From Pseudomonas marincola (GTDB taxonomy: Bacteria; Pseudomonadota; Gammaproteobacteria; Pseudomonadales; Pseudomonadaceae), in contig NZ_FPBC01000001.1 of assembly GCF_900116605.1 (NCBI RefSeq), positions 1 through 64,000 on the forward strand: a stretch of 64,000 nucleotides of DNA. Direction: 5' to 3'. The position numbers and the translations under genes were made by a program. Numbering within the stretch: position 1 is the first letter of the stretch; every line of letters starts with the position of its first letter. Shown piece after piece: positions 55,736 to 64,000 of this stretch. The notes under the pieces were generated by a model. That model ran no database searches. It saw nothing but the letters and a program-made list of their open reading frames with translations, and was not told where the DNA came from.

Positions 55736-57268
55736 TCACTCCTTGAGGAAGGCATTGAAGCGGAACAGTTCAGTCAGGCGATAGCCGCGATAGCGACCCA
55801 TTGCCAACATGAAGCCCACTAGAATCAACAGGATTGCCGGGAAGGTGAACACGAAGTAAACCAGTTCAGGCACGGTCATCAGCAGATGCGCAAGCGATGC
55901 GGCGATCAGTGTGCCGACACCCACTTTCAAGGCATGGCCAGCGCCACGTTCTTCCCATGTAATCGACAGACGCTCGATGGTCATGGTCAGAATCACCATC
56001 GGGAACAATGCTACCGAAAGGCCGCGATCCATACCCAGTTTGTGGCTGAACAAGCTGATCACTGCAATCAGCACAACCACGAAGGTCAGCACCACCGACA
56101 GTCGAGGCAGCATCTGTAGTTTCAAGTGTTCAAGGTAGGAGCGCAGCGACAAGCCCAGCGCCGTAATGAAGGTAAACAGCACGATACCGAAGCCCAACCC
56201 CGTCTCGCGGAACGCCAGTGCGATCAGAACCGGCGTAAAGGTGCCGAGGGTTTGCAGGCCGCCGAGGTTACGCAAGATCAGGATGAGCAGAACCCCGATC
56301 GGGATCATGACCATGATCTGGAAGTTGTGCTGGGTCTGCAACGGCAGGCCGTAAAGGGAATAGGAAAGGAAGCCGGCATCGGTGCTTTCGTCGGTCAGTT
56401 TAGCCAGACGAATTGCATTCATTTCGCTGTTGTTCAGGCTAAATGTAACGTTGGCCTGCTTGCCGCCTTCAAGGTTCATCAGCGGGTCATTGCCCACCCA
56501 CCAGACCAGTCGGTCCGACGGCAAACCTTGCTCACCACTCACCGGATTGAAATACAGCCACTTCTCGCCGTTAAAGCTGCGCAGCCAAAGCTCCGGGTCC
56601 TGCTGAATTTCAGCGGCCAGGCGAATGGTGTGTACCCGCTCCATCGGCACGTGCGCGATGGACAACAGCAACTCGACCGCCTTGGCCTTGTTTTCGGTCG
56701 AGGCATCGCCACCGAGCAGCAACTTGGCGTTGTCGTCGGCTTCGTTGTTCACCCGCTTGATGGTTTCACTGATAAAGGTTTCAACATCAGCTGAATGCTG
56801 ACGAATCGGTGCAAGCAATGCTTCTGCAGCGATTTTCTCGGCGCCTTCAACCGGCAGGCTGTCGCGGAAAATCGGGCCTTTGGCCTTGGCTTGCTCACCG
56901 CTGTAGCGCTTGGTCAGTACCAGGCGGTAATAAATGGTTTGCTTGCCACTTGCCCGACGTGCAGACCAGGTGGCTTTGCGATTGCCATCGGCGCGATTGA
57001 TGCTCACGCCGTAGTTATTGGAAATGAAGCTCTCGTTGAGGCTTACATAATCCTGATTGAGAGGAGGCACAAACATCTGCAGTTTGACTGGCTCGCGAGG
57101 GCTGGCCTGAAACTCGACCTTGGCGTCAATGTTCCACAAGTCGTCAGTTTCATCCGAGGTAAGGGGAATACCCAAAATGAATATCTGATAGGCAGTAATC
57201 AAAATGCCCAAGCTCACAGTGAGCAAAATCAGAATTTTAAGGTGCAAGTTAAGAGAGCGCATGGGCAT
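55736..57268 (-). CDS. membrane protein with inactive transglutaminase-like domain
   Basis: 510 residues. An N-terminal membrane anchor (about 8-30, LHLKILILLTVSLGILITAY) is followed by a periplasmic domain (about 35-255) of the 'inactive transglutaminase' family. Then come seven predicted membrane spans (from about HNFQIMVMIPIGVLLILILR near 300 to the end). No Cys-His-Asp triad is visible, consistent with the family name. Its ATG overlaps the TAA of the upstream protease gene (TAATG); a second in-frame ATG lies two codons on. It may bring a peptide or lipid-linked substrate to its operon partners. Confidence 0.9.
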   Translation of the reverse strand: MPMRSLNLHLKILILLTVSLGILITAYQIFILGIPLTSDETDDLWNIDAKVEFQASPREPVKLQMFVPPLNQDYVSLNESFISNNYGVSINRADGNRKATWSARRASGKQTIYYRLVLTKRYSGEQAKAKGPIFRDSLPVEGAEKIAAEALLAPIRQHSADVETFISETIKRVNNEADDNAKLLLGGDASTENKAKAVELLLSIAHVPMERVHTIRLAAEIQQDPELWLRSFNGEKWLYFNPVSGEQGLPSDRLVWWVGNDPLMNLEGGKQANVTFSLNNSEMNAIRLAKLTDESTDAGFLSYSLYGLPLQTQHNFQIMVMIPIGVLLILILRNLGGLQTLGTFTPVLIALAFRETGLGFGIVLFTFITALGLSLRSYLEHLKLQMLPRLSVVLTFVVVLIAVISLFSHKLGMDRGLSVALFPMVILTMTIERLSITWEERGAGHALKVGVGTLIAASLAHLLMTVPELVYFVFTFPAILLILVGFMLAMGRYRGYRLTELFRFNAFLKE

Positions 57269-57804
57269 TACTCGCCGGGGGTTACGTCATTGGCACAGTC
57301 AGGCTTGCCTGCTGCATATTTAAGGCTTGGATCTACCATAGCACCGAAGCGTTTGAGTGCTTCCGAGCCGATAAGAAGCGGATATTGGAATGCACTTCGG
57401 TCGGTCAAGTTCACTTCAATTTTGCGAAGCGCTTCACCCATGCAGATATCCAACTCGATTACAGGTCGGGCGGTGTAGGTTTTTTCTTCATTTGGATCAT
57501 AGTCGCCGGAGCGGCGTTTGATCTTGCTGACACGGGCCAGAGGACGTTCGATAGGATTGCTGTGCGCATCATCTATGGCCAGATAAAAGCGCACCCATGT
57601 CTCGCCGTCACGCTTGAAGCGTTTGATATCACGTGCGCTGAGAGAGGCGGTCTTGGCCCCGGTATCGAGTTTAGCGGCAACCTCAATATTGAGATTCACC
57701 AACTGTGTGTATTCATTAAGGCCGTAGACAGACTTGTCCGCTGCAACTGCTACACAGGGAACAATAAATAGCCATAGAAACAGTAGGTTAGGCGTGAGTC
57801 TCAT
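57268..57804 (-). CDS. retropepsin-like ('ATP-dependent zinc protease') periplasmic protein
   Basis: 178 residues with a signal peptide (MRLTPNLLFLWLFIVPCVAV). The core AKLDTGAKTASLSARDIKRF (about 40-60) contains Asp-Thr-Gly-Ala, the active-site triplet of retroviral-type aspartic proteases, although the family (Zn_protease, PF05618) is often named a zinc protease. A later GVD-like turn and LIGSEALKRFGAMVDPS complete the fold. First gene of the three-gene operon with the membrane transglutaminase-like and ligase proteins; one-base overlap with the next gene. Published work links related genes to osmotic tolerance (from memory). Confidence 0.9.
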   Translation of the reverse strand: MRLTPNLLFLWLFIVPCVAVAADKSVYGLNEYTQLVNLNIEVAAKLDTGAKTASLSARDIKRFKRDGETWVRFYLAIDDAHSNPIERPLARVSKIKRRSGDYDPNEEKTYTARPVIELDICMGEALRKIEVNLTDRSAFQYPLLIGSEALKRFGAMVDPSLKYAAGKPDCANDVTPGE

Positions 57805-58014
57805 AAATCCCGTTAGTATTTTTCTCTATCAATGAGGCTAAAGACCCGCACGCATCTACCCGGCAGGCTGGTATATGCGCTGAAGTTTAGCAGGCATGCG
57901 TGAAAGCATGCTCAAACGGGGCGAAGTCTAACATGGCGCATTTGGCGGACAACAGATAGCGACCCAGTAAGTTTGTTGGGGTTGGGCTAGCAATCAGCGT
58001 CTAACGGCCAGAAG

Positions 58015-58026
58015 ACTGTCGACAAT
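58015..58026 (+). promoter_or_regulatory. operator-like palindrome 1 upstream of prpR
   Basis: ACTGTCGACAAT, nearly palindromic around TCGA. The same pattern A-Y-TGT-Y-GACAAT recurs at 58088-58099. Short TTGT-ACAA inverted repeats are typical of FadR-class GntR regulators, so this is a candidate site for the PrpR encoded downstream. The pairing is an inference from sequence and position. Confidence 0.45.
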
Positions 58027-58039
58027 CCCAATCACACGA

Positions 58040-58068
58040 TTGACCATTACCGCTCAAAAAGGTATTTT
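58040..58068 (+). promoter_or_regulatory. candidate sigma-70 promoter of the prp operon
   Basis: TTGACC at 58040-58045 and TATTTT at 58063-58068 are separated by 17 bp, a fair sigma-70 match. It lies between the two operator-like palindromes, so a bound repressor could block it. Moderate to low confidence, by sequence only. Confidence 0.35.
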
Positions 58069-58087
58069 TTGCCTAAATAAAACAGCC

Positions 58088-58099
58088 ATTGTTGACAAT
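58088..58099 (+). promoter_or_regulatory. operator-like palindrome 2, adjoining the prpR start
   Basis: ATTGTTGACAAT, an inverted repeat ATTGT/ACAAT with two central bases. It ends at the base before the prpR ATG and occupies the place of the ribosome-binding site. It matches the site at 58015-58026 in 10 of 12 positions. Confidence 0.45.
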
Positions 58100-58822
58100 A
58101 TGCTCGATACCGTCGAAGTCCCTCTAAATCATGGCGAAGATTCTGAAACGCGCTCAGAGCAGGTTTTCCGGCGCATTCAGGCTGCAATCATCAAGGGCGA
58201 GATAGCCCCCGGCAGCAAAATTTCTGAACCTGAGCTGGCGCGCACCTATGGCATAAGCCGCGGCCCGCTGCGCGAAGCCATTCACCGGCTTGAAGGCCAA
58301 CGCCTGCTGGTGCGCATCCCTCACGTCGGCGCCCGCGTGGTGTCTCTGAACCACAGCGAACTAATCGAGCTGTATGAAATACGCGAATCATTAGAAGGCA
58401 TGGCCTGCCGGCTCGCTGCCGAACGCATGAGCCAGGCCGAAATTGATGAGCTTCGCCACGTACTCGACACCCATGAGCGTGATGAAGCGTTTCAGGCAGG
58501 CAATGGCTATTACCAGCAAGAAGGCGACTTCGATTTCCACTACCGGATCATTCAGGGCAGCGGCAACCGGACGCTGACGCAAATGCTCTGCTCCGACCTT
58601 TATCAACTGGTGCGCATGTACCGCATTCAGTTTTCCGCCACCCCCAATCGCCCGCGCCAGGCGTTTGCCGAACACCACCGAATTCTCGACGCCATTGCTG
58701 ACCGTGACGGTGAGCTGGCGGAACTGCTGATGCGCCGTCACATCGGCGCATCGAAGCGCAACATTGAGCGTCATTATCTAGACGCAGAATCCAAGACAGC
58801 CAAAACCAGAGGTGAGTCATGA
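58100..58822 (+). CDS. prpR: PrpR, GntR-family regulator of the methylcitrate operon
   Basis: A 240-residue FadR-class GntR protein. The winged HTH is at about 20-85 ([36 protein letters not shown]); the helical effector domain has Asp/His metal-binding residues in DFDFHYRI and [11 protein letters not shown]. Its TGA overlaps the prpB ATG (ATGA), so regulator and enzymes share one transcript. I start at ATG 58100: the frame's earlier TTG gives a non-conserved leader. No ribosome-binding site is visible before this ATG. Likely a repressor released by a propionate-pathway metabolite. Confidence 0.9.
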   Translation: MLDTVEVPLNHGEDSETRSEQVFRRIQAAIIKGEIAPGSKISEPELARTYGISRGPLREAIHRLEGQRLLVRIPHVGARVVSLNHSELIELYEIRESLEGMACRLAAERMSQAEIDELRHVLDTHERDEAFQAGNGYYQQEGDFDFHYRIIQGSGNRTLTQMLCSDLYQLVRMYRIQFSATPNRPRQAFAEHHRILDAIADRDGELAELLMRRHIGASKRNIERHYLDAESKTAKTRGES

Positions 58823-59706
58823 GTTTGAAAACCCCAGGCCAGCGTTTCCGCGATGCCGTAGCCGAAGAGCACCCGTTGCAGGTCATTGGCGCGATCAACG
58901 CCAACCACGCACTGCTGGCAAAACGTGCCGGTTTCAAAGCTATTTACCTGTCGGGCGGCGGTGTTGCTGCAGGCTCGCTGGGGCTTCCGGATCTGGGCAT
59001 CACCGGGCTCGATGACGTGCTCACCGACGTGCGCCGCATTACCGATGTCTGCGACTTGCCGCTACTGGTCGATGTCGACACTGGCTTCGGCTCGTCGGCG
59101 TTCAACGTTGCGCGCACGGTCAAGTCGATGATCAAGTTTGGCGCAGCCGCCATTCACATCGAAGATCAGGTTGGCGCCAAGCGCTGCGGCCACCGCCCGA
59201 ACAAGGAAATCGTCTCGCAGCAGGAAATGGTCGACCGGATCAAGGCTGCGGTAGACGCACGCACCGATGACAGTTTCGTGATCATGGCGCGCACCGACGC
59301 CCTGGCCGTTGAAGGTTTGGAGTCTGCGCTGGACCGCGCCGCCGCCTGTATTGAAGCCGGCGCCGATATGGTATTCCCGGAAGCCATTACAGAACTTGAG
59401 ATGTACAAGTTGTTTGCGCAGAAGGTCAACGCTCCGATTCTGGCCAACATCACCGAGTTCGGCGCGACCCCGCTGTTCACCACTGACGAACTGCGCTCTG
59501 CCGATGTATCGCTGGTGCTCTACCCGCTCTCGGCGTTCCGCGCCATGAACAAGGCTGCCGAAAACGTCTACGAAGCCGTGCGTCGCGATGGCACCCAGAA
59601 GAATGTCATCGACACCATGCAAACGCGCATGGAACTTTACGATCGCATCAACTACCACGCCTTCGAGCAAAGCCTGGATGCCCTGTTCGCTCAGAAAAAG
59701 AACTGA
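58819..59706 (+). CDS. prpB: PrpB, 2-methylisocitrate lyase
   Basis: Cleaves 2-methylisocitrate to pyruvate and succinate, the last methylcitrate-cycle step. The 295 residues form a TIM barrel of the PEP mutase/isocitrate lyase superfamily. The catalytic motif is [12 protein letters not shown] (Cys near residue 122), with [11 protein letters not shown] (Mg-binding Asp, about 80-90) before it. It starts in the last codons of prpR (ATGA), with AGGTG upstream. prpC follows after 56 bp. Confidence 0.96.
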   Translation: MSLKTPGQRFRDAVAEEHPLQVIGAINANHALLAKRAGFKAIYLSGGGVAAGSLGLPDLGITGLDDVLTDVRRITDVCDLPLLVDVDTGFGSSAFNVARTVKSMIKFGAAAIHIEDQVGAKRCGHRPNKEIVSQQEMVDRIKAAVDARTDDSFVIMARTDALAVEGLESALDRAAACIEAGADMVFPEAITELEMYKLFAQKVNAPILANITEFGATPLFTTDELRSADVSLVLYPLSAFRAMNKAAENVYEAVRRDGTQKNVIDTMQTRMELYDRINYHAFEQSLDALFAQKKN

Positions 59707-59762
59707 GCCGCGCATTCCAACATCGACCCGAACAACAATTTCAAGATGATGAGGATCTAACA

Positions 59763-60890
59763 ATGGCTGAAGCAAAAGTACTCAGTGGCGCGGGCCTTCG
59801 TGGCCAGGTCGCCGGCCAGACCGAACTGTGCACCGTCGGCAAGACCGGCGCAGGTCTGACATACCGCGGCTATGATGTGCGCGATTTGGCAAGCAGCTGC
59901 ATCTTTGAAGAAGTCGCCTACCTGCTGCTCTACGGCGAGCTGCCAAATCAGGCCGAGCTCAGCGCTTATCAGAGCAAGCTGAACAAACTGCGCGATCTGC
60001 CCCAGGCGCTCAAAGAAGTGCTGGAGCGCATTCCGGCGCAAGCTCACCCGATGGATGTCATGCGTACCGGCGCCTCGATGCTTGGCAATCTGGAGCCAGA
60101 GCACAGCTTCGACGAGCAACGCGACAAGGCTGATCGTCTGCTCGGCGCGTTCCCGGCGATCATGACTTACTGGTATCGCTTCAGCCATGATGGCGTGCGT
60201 ATCGACTGCAACAGCGACCAGGCCACTATTGGCGGCCACTTCCTCCAGTTGCTGCACGGCAAAGCGCCGAGCGAATTGCACGTTAAAGTGATGAACGTTT
60301 CGCTGATTCTCTACGCTGAACACGAATTTAACGCCTCGACCTTCACCGCCCGCGTTTGCGCCTCAACCCTGTCGGATATTTTCTCCTGCGTTACGGCAGC
60401 CATCGGTTCCCTGCGCGGCCCGCTGCACGGAGGCGCCAACGAAGCGGCAATGGAGATGATCGAGAAGTTCGCATCTGCCGAGGCCGCCACTGCTGGCACG
60501 CTGGACATGCTCGCCCGCAAAGACAAGATCATGGGCTTTGGCCACGCGATCTACAAAGACTCCGACCCCCGTAACGAGGTGATCAAAGGCTGGTCCAAGC
60601 AGTTGGCCGATGAAGTGGGCGACACTGTGATGTTCCCGGTCTCCGAAGCCATTGACGCGGTCATGTGGGAGCAAAAGAAACTGTTCCCCAACGCCGACTT
60701 CTATCACGCCTCGGCTTACCACTTCATGGGCATCCCGACCAAGCTGTTCACGCCGATCTTCGTTTGCTCGCGGGTGAGTGGCTGGACCGCACACGTATTC
60801 GAGCAGCGCGCCAACAACCGGATTATTCGCCCCAGCGCGGAATACACCGGTGTAGAGCAACGCGCAGTAACGCCGCTAGAGCAGCGCTAA
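59763..60890 (+). CDS. prpC: PrpC, 2-methylcitrate synthase
   Basis: Condenses propionyl-CoA and oxaloacetate to 2-methylcitrate. The 375 residues fit the short, Gram-positive/archaeal-like citrate synthase subfamily to which PrpC belongs. Catalytic His in GPLHGGANEAAMEMI (about 220-234) and GFGHAIYKDSDPRN (about 260-273), and Asp in KLFPNADFYHASAY. GAGGAT sits seven bases before ATG. acnD follows after 75 bp, with a hairpin in between. Confidence 0.96.
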   Translation: MAEAKVLSGAGLRGQVAGQTELCTVGKTGAGLTYRGYDVRDLASSCIFEEVAYLLLYGELPNQAELSAYQSKLNKLRDLPQALKEVLERIPAQAHPMDVMRTGASMLGNLEPEHSFDEQRDKADRLLGAFPAIMTYWYRFSHDGVRIDCNSDQATIGGHFLQLLHGKAPSELHVKVMNVSLILYAEHEFNASTFTARVCASTLSDIFSCVTAAIGSLRGPLHGGANEAAMEMIEKFASAEAATAGTLDMLARKDKIMGFGHAIYKDSDPRNEVIKGWSKQLADEVGDTVMFPVSEAIDAVMWEQKKLFPNADFYHASAYHFMGIPTKLFTPIFVCSRVSGWTAHVFEQRANNRIIRPSAEYTGVEQRAVTPLEQR

Positions 60891-60898
60891 TTGCTAGC

Positions 60899-60926
60899 GG
60901 GGAGGTGGCGCGATAAGCCCCTCCCC
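60899..60926 (+). other. intercistronic hairpin prpC-acnD
   Basis: GGGGAGG (60899-60905) pairs with CCTCCCC (60920-60926) around a 14-nt loop, in the 75-bp gap between prpC and acnD. No T-run follows, so processing or stability is more likely than termination. Confidence 0.5.
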
Positions 60927-60965
60927 CGACCGGTCATTGTCGATTACCTGATTGAGCCCAACGCT

Positions 60966-63560
60966 ATGAACACTGAATTTCGCAAGAATCTTCCCGGCAG
61001 CGTGCTGGATTACTTCGACGCCCGTGCGGCGGTTGATGCGATCCAGCCCGGTGCCTATGCAAAACTGCCGTACACCTCTCGCGTATTGGCTGAAAACCTG
61101 GTGCGTCGCTGTGACCCGAGCATGCTCAACGCGGCGCTAAGCCAGCTGATTGAGCGCAAGCGTGACCTCGACTTTCCCTGGTTCCCGGCGCGCGTGGTGT
61201 GCCACGACATTCTTGGCCAAACCGCATTGGTCGACCTGGCGGGTCTGCGCGATGCCATCGCTGAGAAAGGCGGTGATCCCGCGCAAGTTAACCCCGTCGT
61301 GCCCACTCAGCTGATTGTCGACCACTCGCTGGCCGTCGAATTTGGCGGGTATGACAAAGACGCCTTTGCCAAAAACCGCAGCGTCGAAGACCGTCGCAAC
61401 GAAGACCGCTTTCACTTCATCGAGTGGACTAAAAAGGCCTTCAAGAACGTCGACGTGATCCCGCCCGGCAACGGCATCATGCACCAGATCAACCTGGAGC
61501 GGATGTCGCCCGTGGTTCATGCACGTGAAGGCGTTGCCTTCCCGGACACGCTGGTCGGCACCGACAGCCACACCCCGCACGTCGATGCGCTGGGCGTGAT
61601 TGCCATTGGTGTCGGCGGCCTGGAAGCCGAGAGCGTAATGCTCGGCCGCGCCTCCTACATGCGCCTGCCAGATATCATCGGCGTTCGCCTGTCGGGCAAG
61701 CGCCAACCGGGCATCACCGCCACCGATATCGTGCTGGCGATTACCGAGTTCCTGCGCAGCCAGAAAGTTGTTTCCTCGTACCTTGAGTTCTTCGGAGAAG
61801 GCGCCGACGCCCTGACCCTCGGTGATCGGGCAACTATCTCGAACATGACCCCGGAATTCGGGGCGACAGCGGCGATGTTCTACATCGACCAACACACCAT
61901 CGATTACCTGACGCTGACAGGCCGTGAGCCGGAGCAAGTCAAACTGGTCGAGAACTACGCCAAGGTTACGGGCCTGTGGGCGGACGACCTGAAAACTGCT
62001 GAATACGAGCGCGTTCTCGACTTTGATCTGTCTTCGGTGGTACGCAACATCGCCGGCCCAAGCAACCCGCACAAACGCGTCGCCACCACAGACCTCGCCA
62101 CAGCGGGCATCTCTGGCGTGGTTGAGAATGAAGCCGGGCTGATGCCGGATGGCGCGGTAATCATCGCGGCCATTACCAGCTGCACCAACACCAGCAACCC
62201 GCGCAACGTCATCGCCGCTGCCCTGCTCGCCCGCAACGCCAATGCGCGCGGCCTGACCCGCAAGCCATGGGTTAAAACCTCGCTGGCTCCCGGCTCGAAA
62301 GCAGTGCAGTTGTACCTTGAAGAAGCCAACCTGCTGACCGAACTTGAACAGCTCGGTTTTGGCATCGTCGGCTTTGCCTGCACCACCTGCAACGGCATGA
62401 GCGGCGCACTGGACCCGGTAATCCAAAAGGAAGTGATCGACCGCGACCTCTACGCCACCGCAGTGCTGTCGGGTAACCGCAACTTCGACGGGCGTATCCA
62501 TCCGTACGCCAAACAGGCTTTCCTGGCTTCGCCGCCGCTGGTCGTTGCCTACGCGATTGCCGGCACCATTCGTTTCGACATCGAAAAAGACGTGCTCGGC
62601 ATCGATCAGGCCGGTAACGCCGTTACCCTGAAAGACATCTGGCCATCGGATGAAGAGATTGATGAAGTGGTGAATGCCAGCGTCAAGCCGGCCCAGTTCA
62701 ACCAAGTCTACATCCCGATGTTCGCCATCGAAGCCGACAATGGCGAGAAGGTCGAGCCGCTGTACGACTGGCGCGCACAGAGCACTTACATCCGTCGTCC
62801 GCCTTACTGGGAAGGCGCTTTGGCTGGTGAGCGCACGCTTAAAGGCATGCGCCCACTCGCCGTGCTGCCAGACAACATCACCACTGATCACCTGTCGCCG
62901 TCGAATGCGATCCTGCTCAACAGCGCGGCCGGTGAATACCTGCACAAAATGGGTTTGCCGGAAGAAGACTTCAACTCCTACGCCACCCACCGCGGCGATC
63001 ACCTGACCGCACAACGGGCGACCTTTGCCAACCCGAAACTGCTCAATGAAATGGTGGTTGAAAACGGTGTGGTCAAACAAGGTTCTCTGGCGCGCATTGA
63101 GCCGGAAGGCAAAGTCACGCGCATGTGGGAAGCGATTGAAACCTACATGGAGCGCAAGCAACCGCTGATCATCATCGCCGGTGCTGACTACGGCCAGGGC
63201 TCATCCCGTGACTGGGCGGCCAAAGGCGTGCGTCTGGCCGGTGTTGAAGCCATCGCCGCTGAAGGTTTTGAACGTATCCACCGCACCAACCTGGTCGGCA
63301 TGGGCGTGTTGCCACTTGAATTCCTGCCGGGCACAACCCGCAAGACGCTGGAAATTGATGGCAGCGAAACCTACGACGTGATTGGCGAGCGCACACCACG
63401 CGCCACCCTGACGCTGGTGATCAACCGCAAAAACGGTGAACGCGTTGAAGTGCCCGTGACTTGCCGCCTCGACACCGCTGAAGAGCTGTCGATTTATGAG
63501 GCCGGAGGTGTGCTGCAGCGTTTCGCGCAGGACTTCCTTGAGTCTGCAAACGTCTCGTAA
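60966..63560 (+). CDS. acnD: AcnD, Fe/S-dependent 2-methylcitrate dehydratase
   Basis: An 864-residue aconitase-family protein that dehydrates 2-methylcitrate; it needs PrpF for the net reaction to the proper isomer of methylaconitate. Start at ATG 60966 (MNTEFRKNLPGSVLDYFDAR); the frame runs 75 bp further up without conserved sequence. The 4Fe-4S cysteines appear in ITSCTNTSNPRN (about 400-411) and FACTTCNGMSG (about 475-485). Swivel domain near NLVGMGVLPLEF. Together with prpF it replaces PrpD-type dehydration. Confidence 0.96.
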   Translation: MNTEFRKNLPGSVLDYFDARAAVDAIQPGAYAKLPYTSRVLAENLVRRCDPSMLNAALSQLIERKRDLDFPWFPARVVCHDILGQTALVDLAGLRDAIAEKGGDPAQVNPVVPTQLIVDHSLAVEFGGYDKDAFAKNRSVEDRRNEDRFHFIEWTKKAFKNVDVIPPGNGIMHQINLERMSPVVHAREGVAFPDTLVGTDSHTPHVDALGVIAIGVGGLEAESVMLGRASYMRLPDIIGVRLSGKRQPGITATDIVLAITEFLRSQKVVSSYLEFFGEGADALTLGDRATISNMTPEFGATAAMFYIDQHTIDYLTLTGREPEQVKLVENYAKVTGLWADDLKTAEYERVLDFDLSSVVRNIAGPSNPHKRVATTDLATAGISGVVENEAGLMPDGAVIIAAITSCTNTSNPRNVIAAALLARNANARGLTRKPWVKTSLAPGSKAVQLYLEEANLLTELEQLGFGIVGFACTTCNGMSGALDPVIQKEVIDRDLYATAVLSGNRNFDGRIHPYAKQAFLASPPLVVAYAIAGTIRFDIEKDVLGIDQAGNAVTLKDIWPSDEEIDEVVNASVKPAQFNQVYIPMFAIEADNGEKVEPLYDWRAQSTYIRRPPYWEGALAGERTLKGMRPLAVLPDNITTDHLSPSNAILLNSAAGEYLHKMGLPEEDFNSYATHRGDHLTAQRATFANPKLLNEMVVENGVVKQGSLARIEPEGKVTRMWEAIETYMERKQPLIIIAGADYGQGSSRDWAAKGVRLAGVEAIAAEGFERIHRTNLVGMGVLPLEFLPGTTRKTLEIDGSETYDVIGERTPRATLTLVINRKNGERVEVPVTCRLDTAEELSIYEAGGVLQRFAQDFLESANVS

Positions 63561-63567
63561 GCCTGCC

Positions 63568-63599
63568 GCGGTCACGGCGGAGCAATTCGCCGTGACCGC
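63568..63599 (+). other. intercistronic hairpin acnD-prpF
   Basis: GCGGTCACGGCG (63568-63579) pairs perfectly with CGCCGTGACCGC (63588-63599) around eight bases. It lies in the 123-bp gap between acnD and prpF, without a T-run. Confidence 0.6.
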
Positions 63600-63683
63600 C
63601 CTCTTCTTTCAGTGACGGTTCGCGGCGCTAGGTTCAGCGCGTAGCGGCCCTCACTTCACGCAGTTTCAGAGGACATAACCCAC

Positions 63684-64000
63684 ATGTCTCATGTAGCGCA
63701 AATCAAAGTCCCGGCCACTTACGTTCGGGGCGGTACCAGTAAAGGCGTGTTTTTCTGCCTGCAAGAGCTTCCGCCATCGGCCCAGGTCGCCGGTGCTGCG
63801 CGCGACGCTTTGCTGATGCGCGTTATTGGCAGCCCTGATCCGTACGGCAAACAAATTGACGGCATGGGCGGCGCCACTTCCAGCACCAGCAAAACCGTGA
63901 TCATCAGCAAAAGCAGCCAGCCGGATCACGACATCGACTATCTGTTCGGCCAGGTGTCCATCGACAAAGCCTTCGTCGACTGGAGCGGTAACTGCGGCAA
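63684..64000 (+). CDS. prpF: PrpF, methylaconitate isomerase (partial)
   Basis: The first 105 codons of prpF, cut by the window end. The protein begins MSHVAQIKVPATYVRGGTSK; the RGGTSKGVFF stretch is the PrpF signature and is followed by GSPDPYGKQIDGMGGATSST. PrpF is a diaminopimelate-epimerase-fold isomerase that lets AcnD work in the methylcitrate cycle. GAGGA lies about 12 bases before ATG. It continues the prpR-prpB-prpC-acnD operon. Confidence 0.95.
   Translation, partial: MSHVAQIKVPATYVRGGTSKGVFFCLQELPPSAQVAGAARDALLMRVIGSPDPYGKQIDGMGGATSSTSKTVIISKSSQPDHDIDYLFGQVSIDKAFVDWSGNCG

Noticed and set aside
61137..63161. 674-residue minus-strand frame
   Set aside because: Antisense shadow of acnD.

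Overview
The window reads as the chromosome of a Pseudomonas-type gammaproteobacterium. It is moderately GC-rich and densely coded. It carries an EF-P with Arg at position 32 beside its rhamnosyltransferase gene (earP), a tRNA-Arg/His/Leu cluster next to folD, an MFS-mtnB-mtnD-mtnC cluster close to alkA and speE, an aroC-hydrolase-prmB-isochorismatase-folE run like the PA1674-PA1689 stretch of P. aeruginosa (order recalled from memory), and a methylcitrate operon of the prpR(GntR)-prpB-prpC-acnD-prpF type. I cannot name the species.

Layout. 0-1 kb: the 5' end of a possibly foreign, helicase-like gene, a low-GC spacer, then three tRNA genes. 1.2-8.1 kb: folD, queF, pyrF, a YcaQ-type DNA glycosylase, a DUF1127 protein, and two LysR regulators around a TauE/SafE permease. 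8.1-9.0 kb: a non-coding array of five tandem palindromic units in an A-B-A-B-A pattern. 9.1-11.6 kb: earP-efp, a small protein and tRNA-Ser. 11.8-18 kb: lipid and fatty-acid genes (crotonase, acyltransferase, fadJ-like/thiolase pair) and a glutamine amidotransferase. 18.3-19.7 kb: a predicted 31-residue membrane protein, a periplasmic rhodanese and a cytochrome c fusion. 19.7-23.8 kb: the Anbu protease cluster (circularly permuted ATP-grasp, alpha-E, transglutaminase, Anbu). 24.2-29.4 kb: a second amidotransferase, an RraB-like protein, and a Baeyer-Villiger monooxygenase/esterase/SDR operon. 29.5-39.6 kb: an LTA-synthase-like sulfatase, speE, alkA-ogt, a metallo-beta-lactamase-fold enzyme, the methionine-salvage operon and aroC. 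39.9-47.5 kb: a hydrolase, a tail-anchored GNAT-like protein, prmB, nhaD, an isochorismatase-like protein, an Smr protein, folE and mlaA. 47.8-53.2 kb: two translationally coupled MalT-like LuxR regulators. 53.4-57.8 kb: pabB, then a retropepsin-like protease / membrane transglutaminase-like / RimK-like ligase operon. 58.0-64.0 kb: the propionate (methylcitrate) operon, cut off inside prpF.

The most interesting theme is that two separate clusters (19.7-23.8 and 54.7-57.8 kb) each combine an ATP-grasp ligase, a transglutaminase-fold protein and a peptidase. One appears cytosolic (Anbu) and one is tied to the membrane. Both look like peptide ligation/removal systems whose substrates are not known to me. 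Other points worth checking are the palindromic array, the overlooked 31-residue membrane protein, the Ser at the usual catalytic Cys site of the isochorismatase-like protein, the paired LuxR regulators, and a repeated 12-bp operator-like palindrome in front of the prp operon.

Most genes were identified by recognising motifs and overall sequence. No database search was run.
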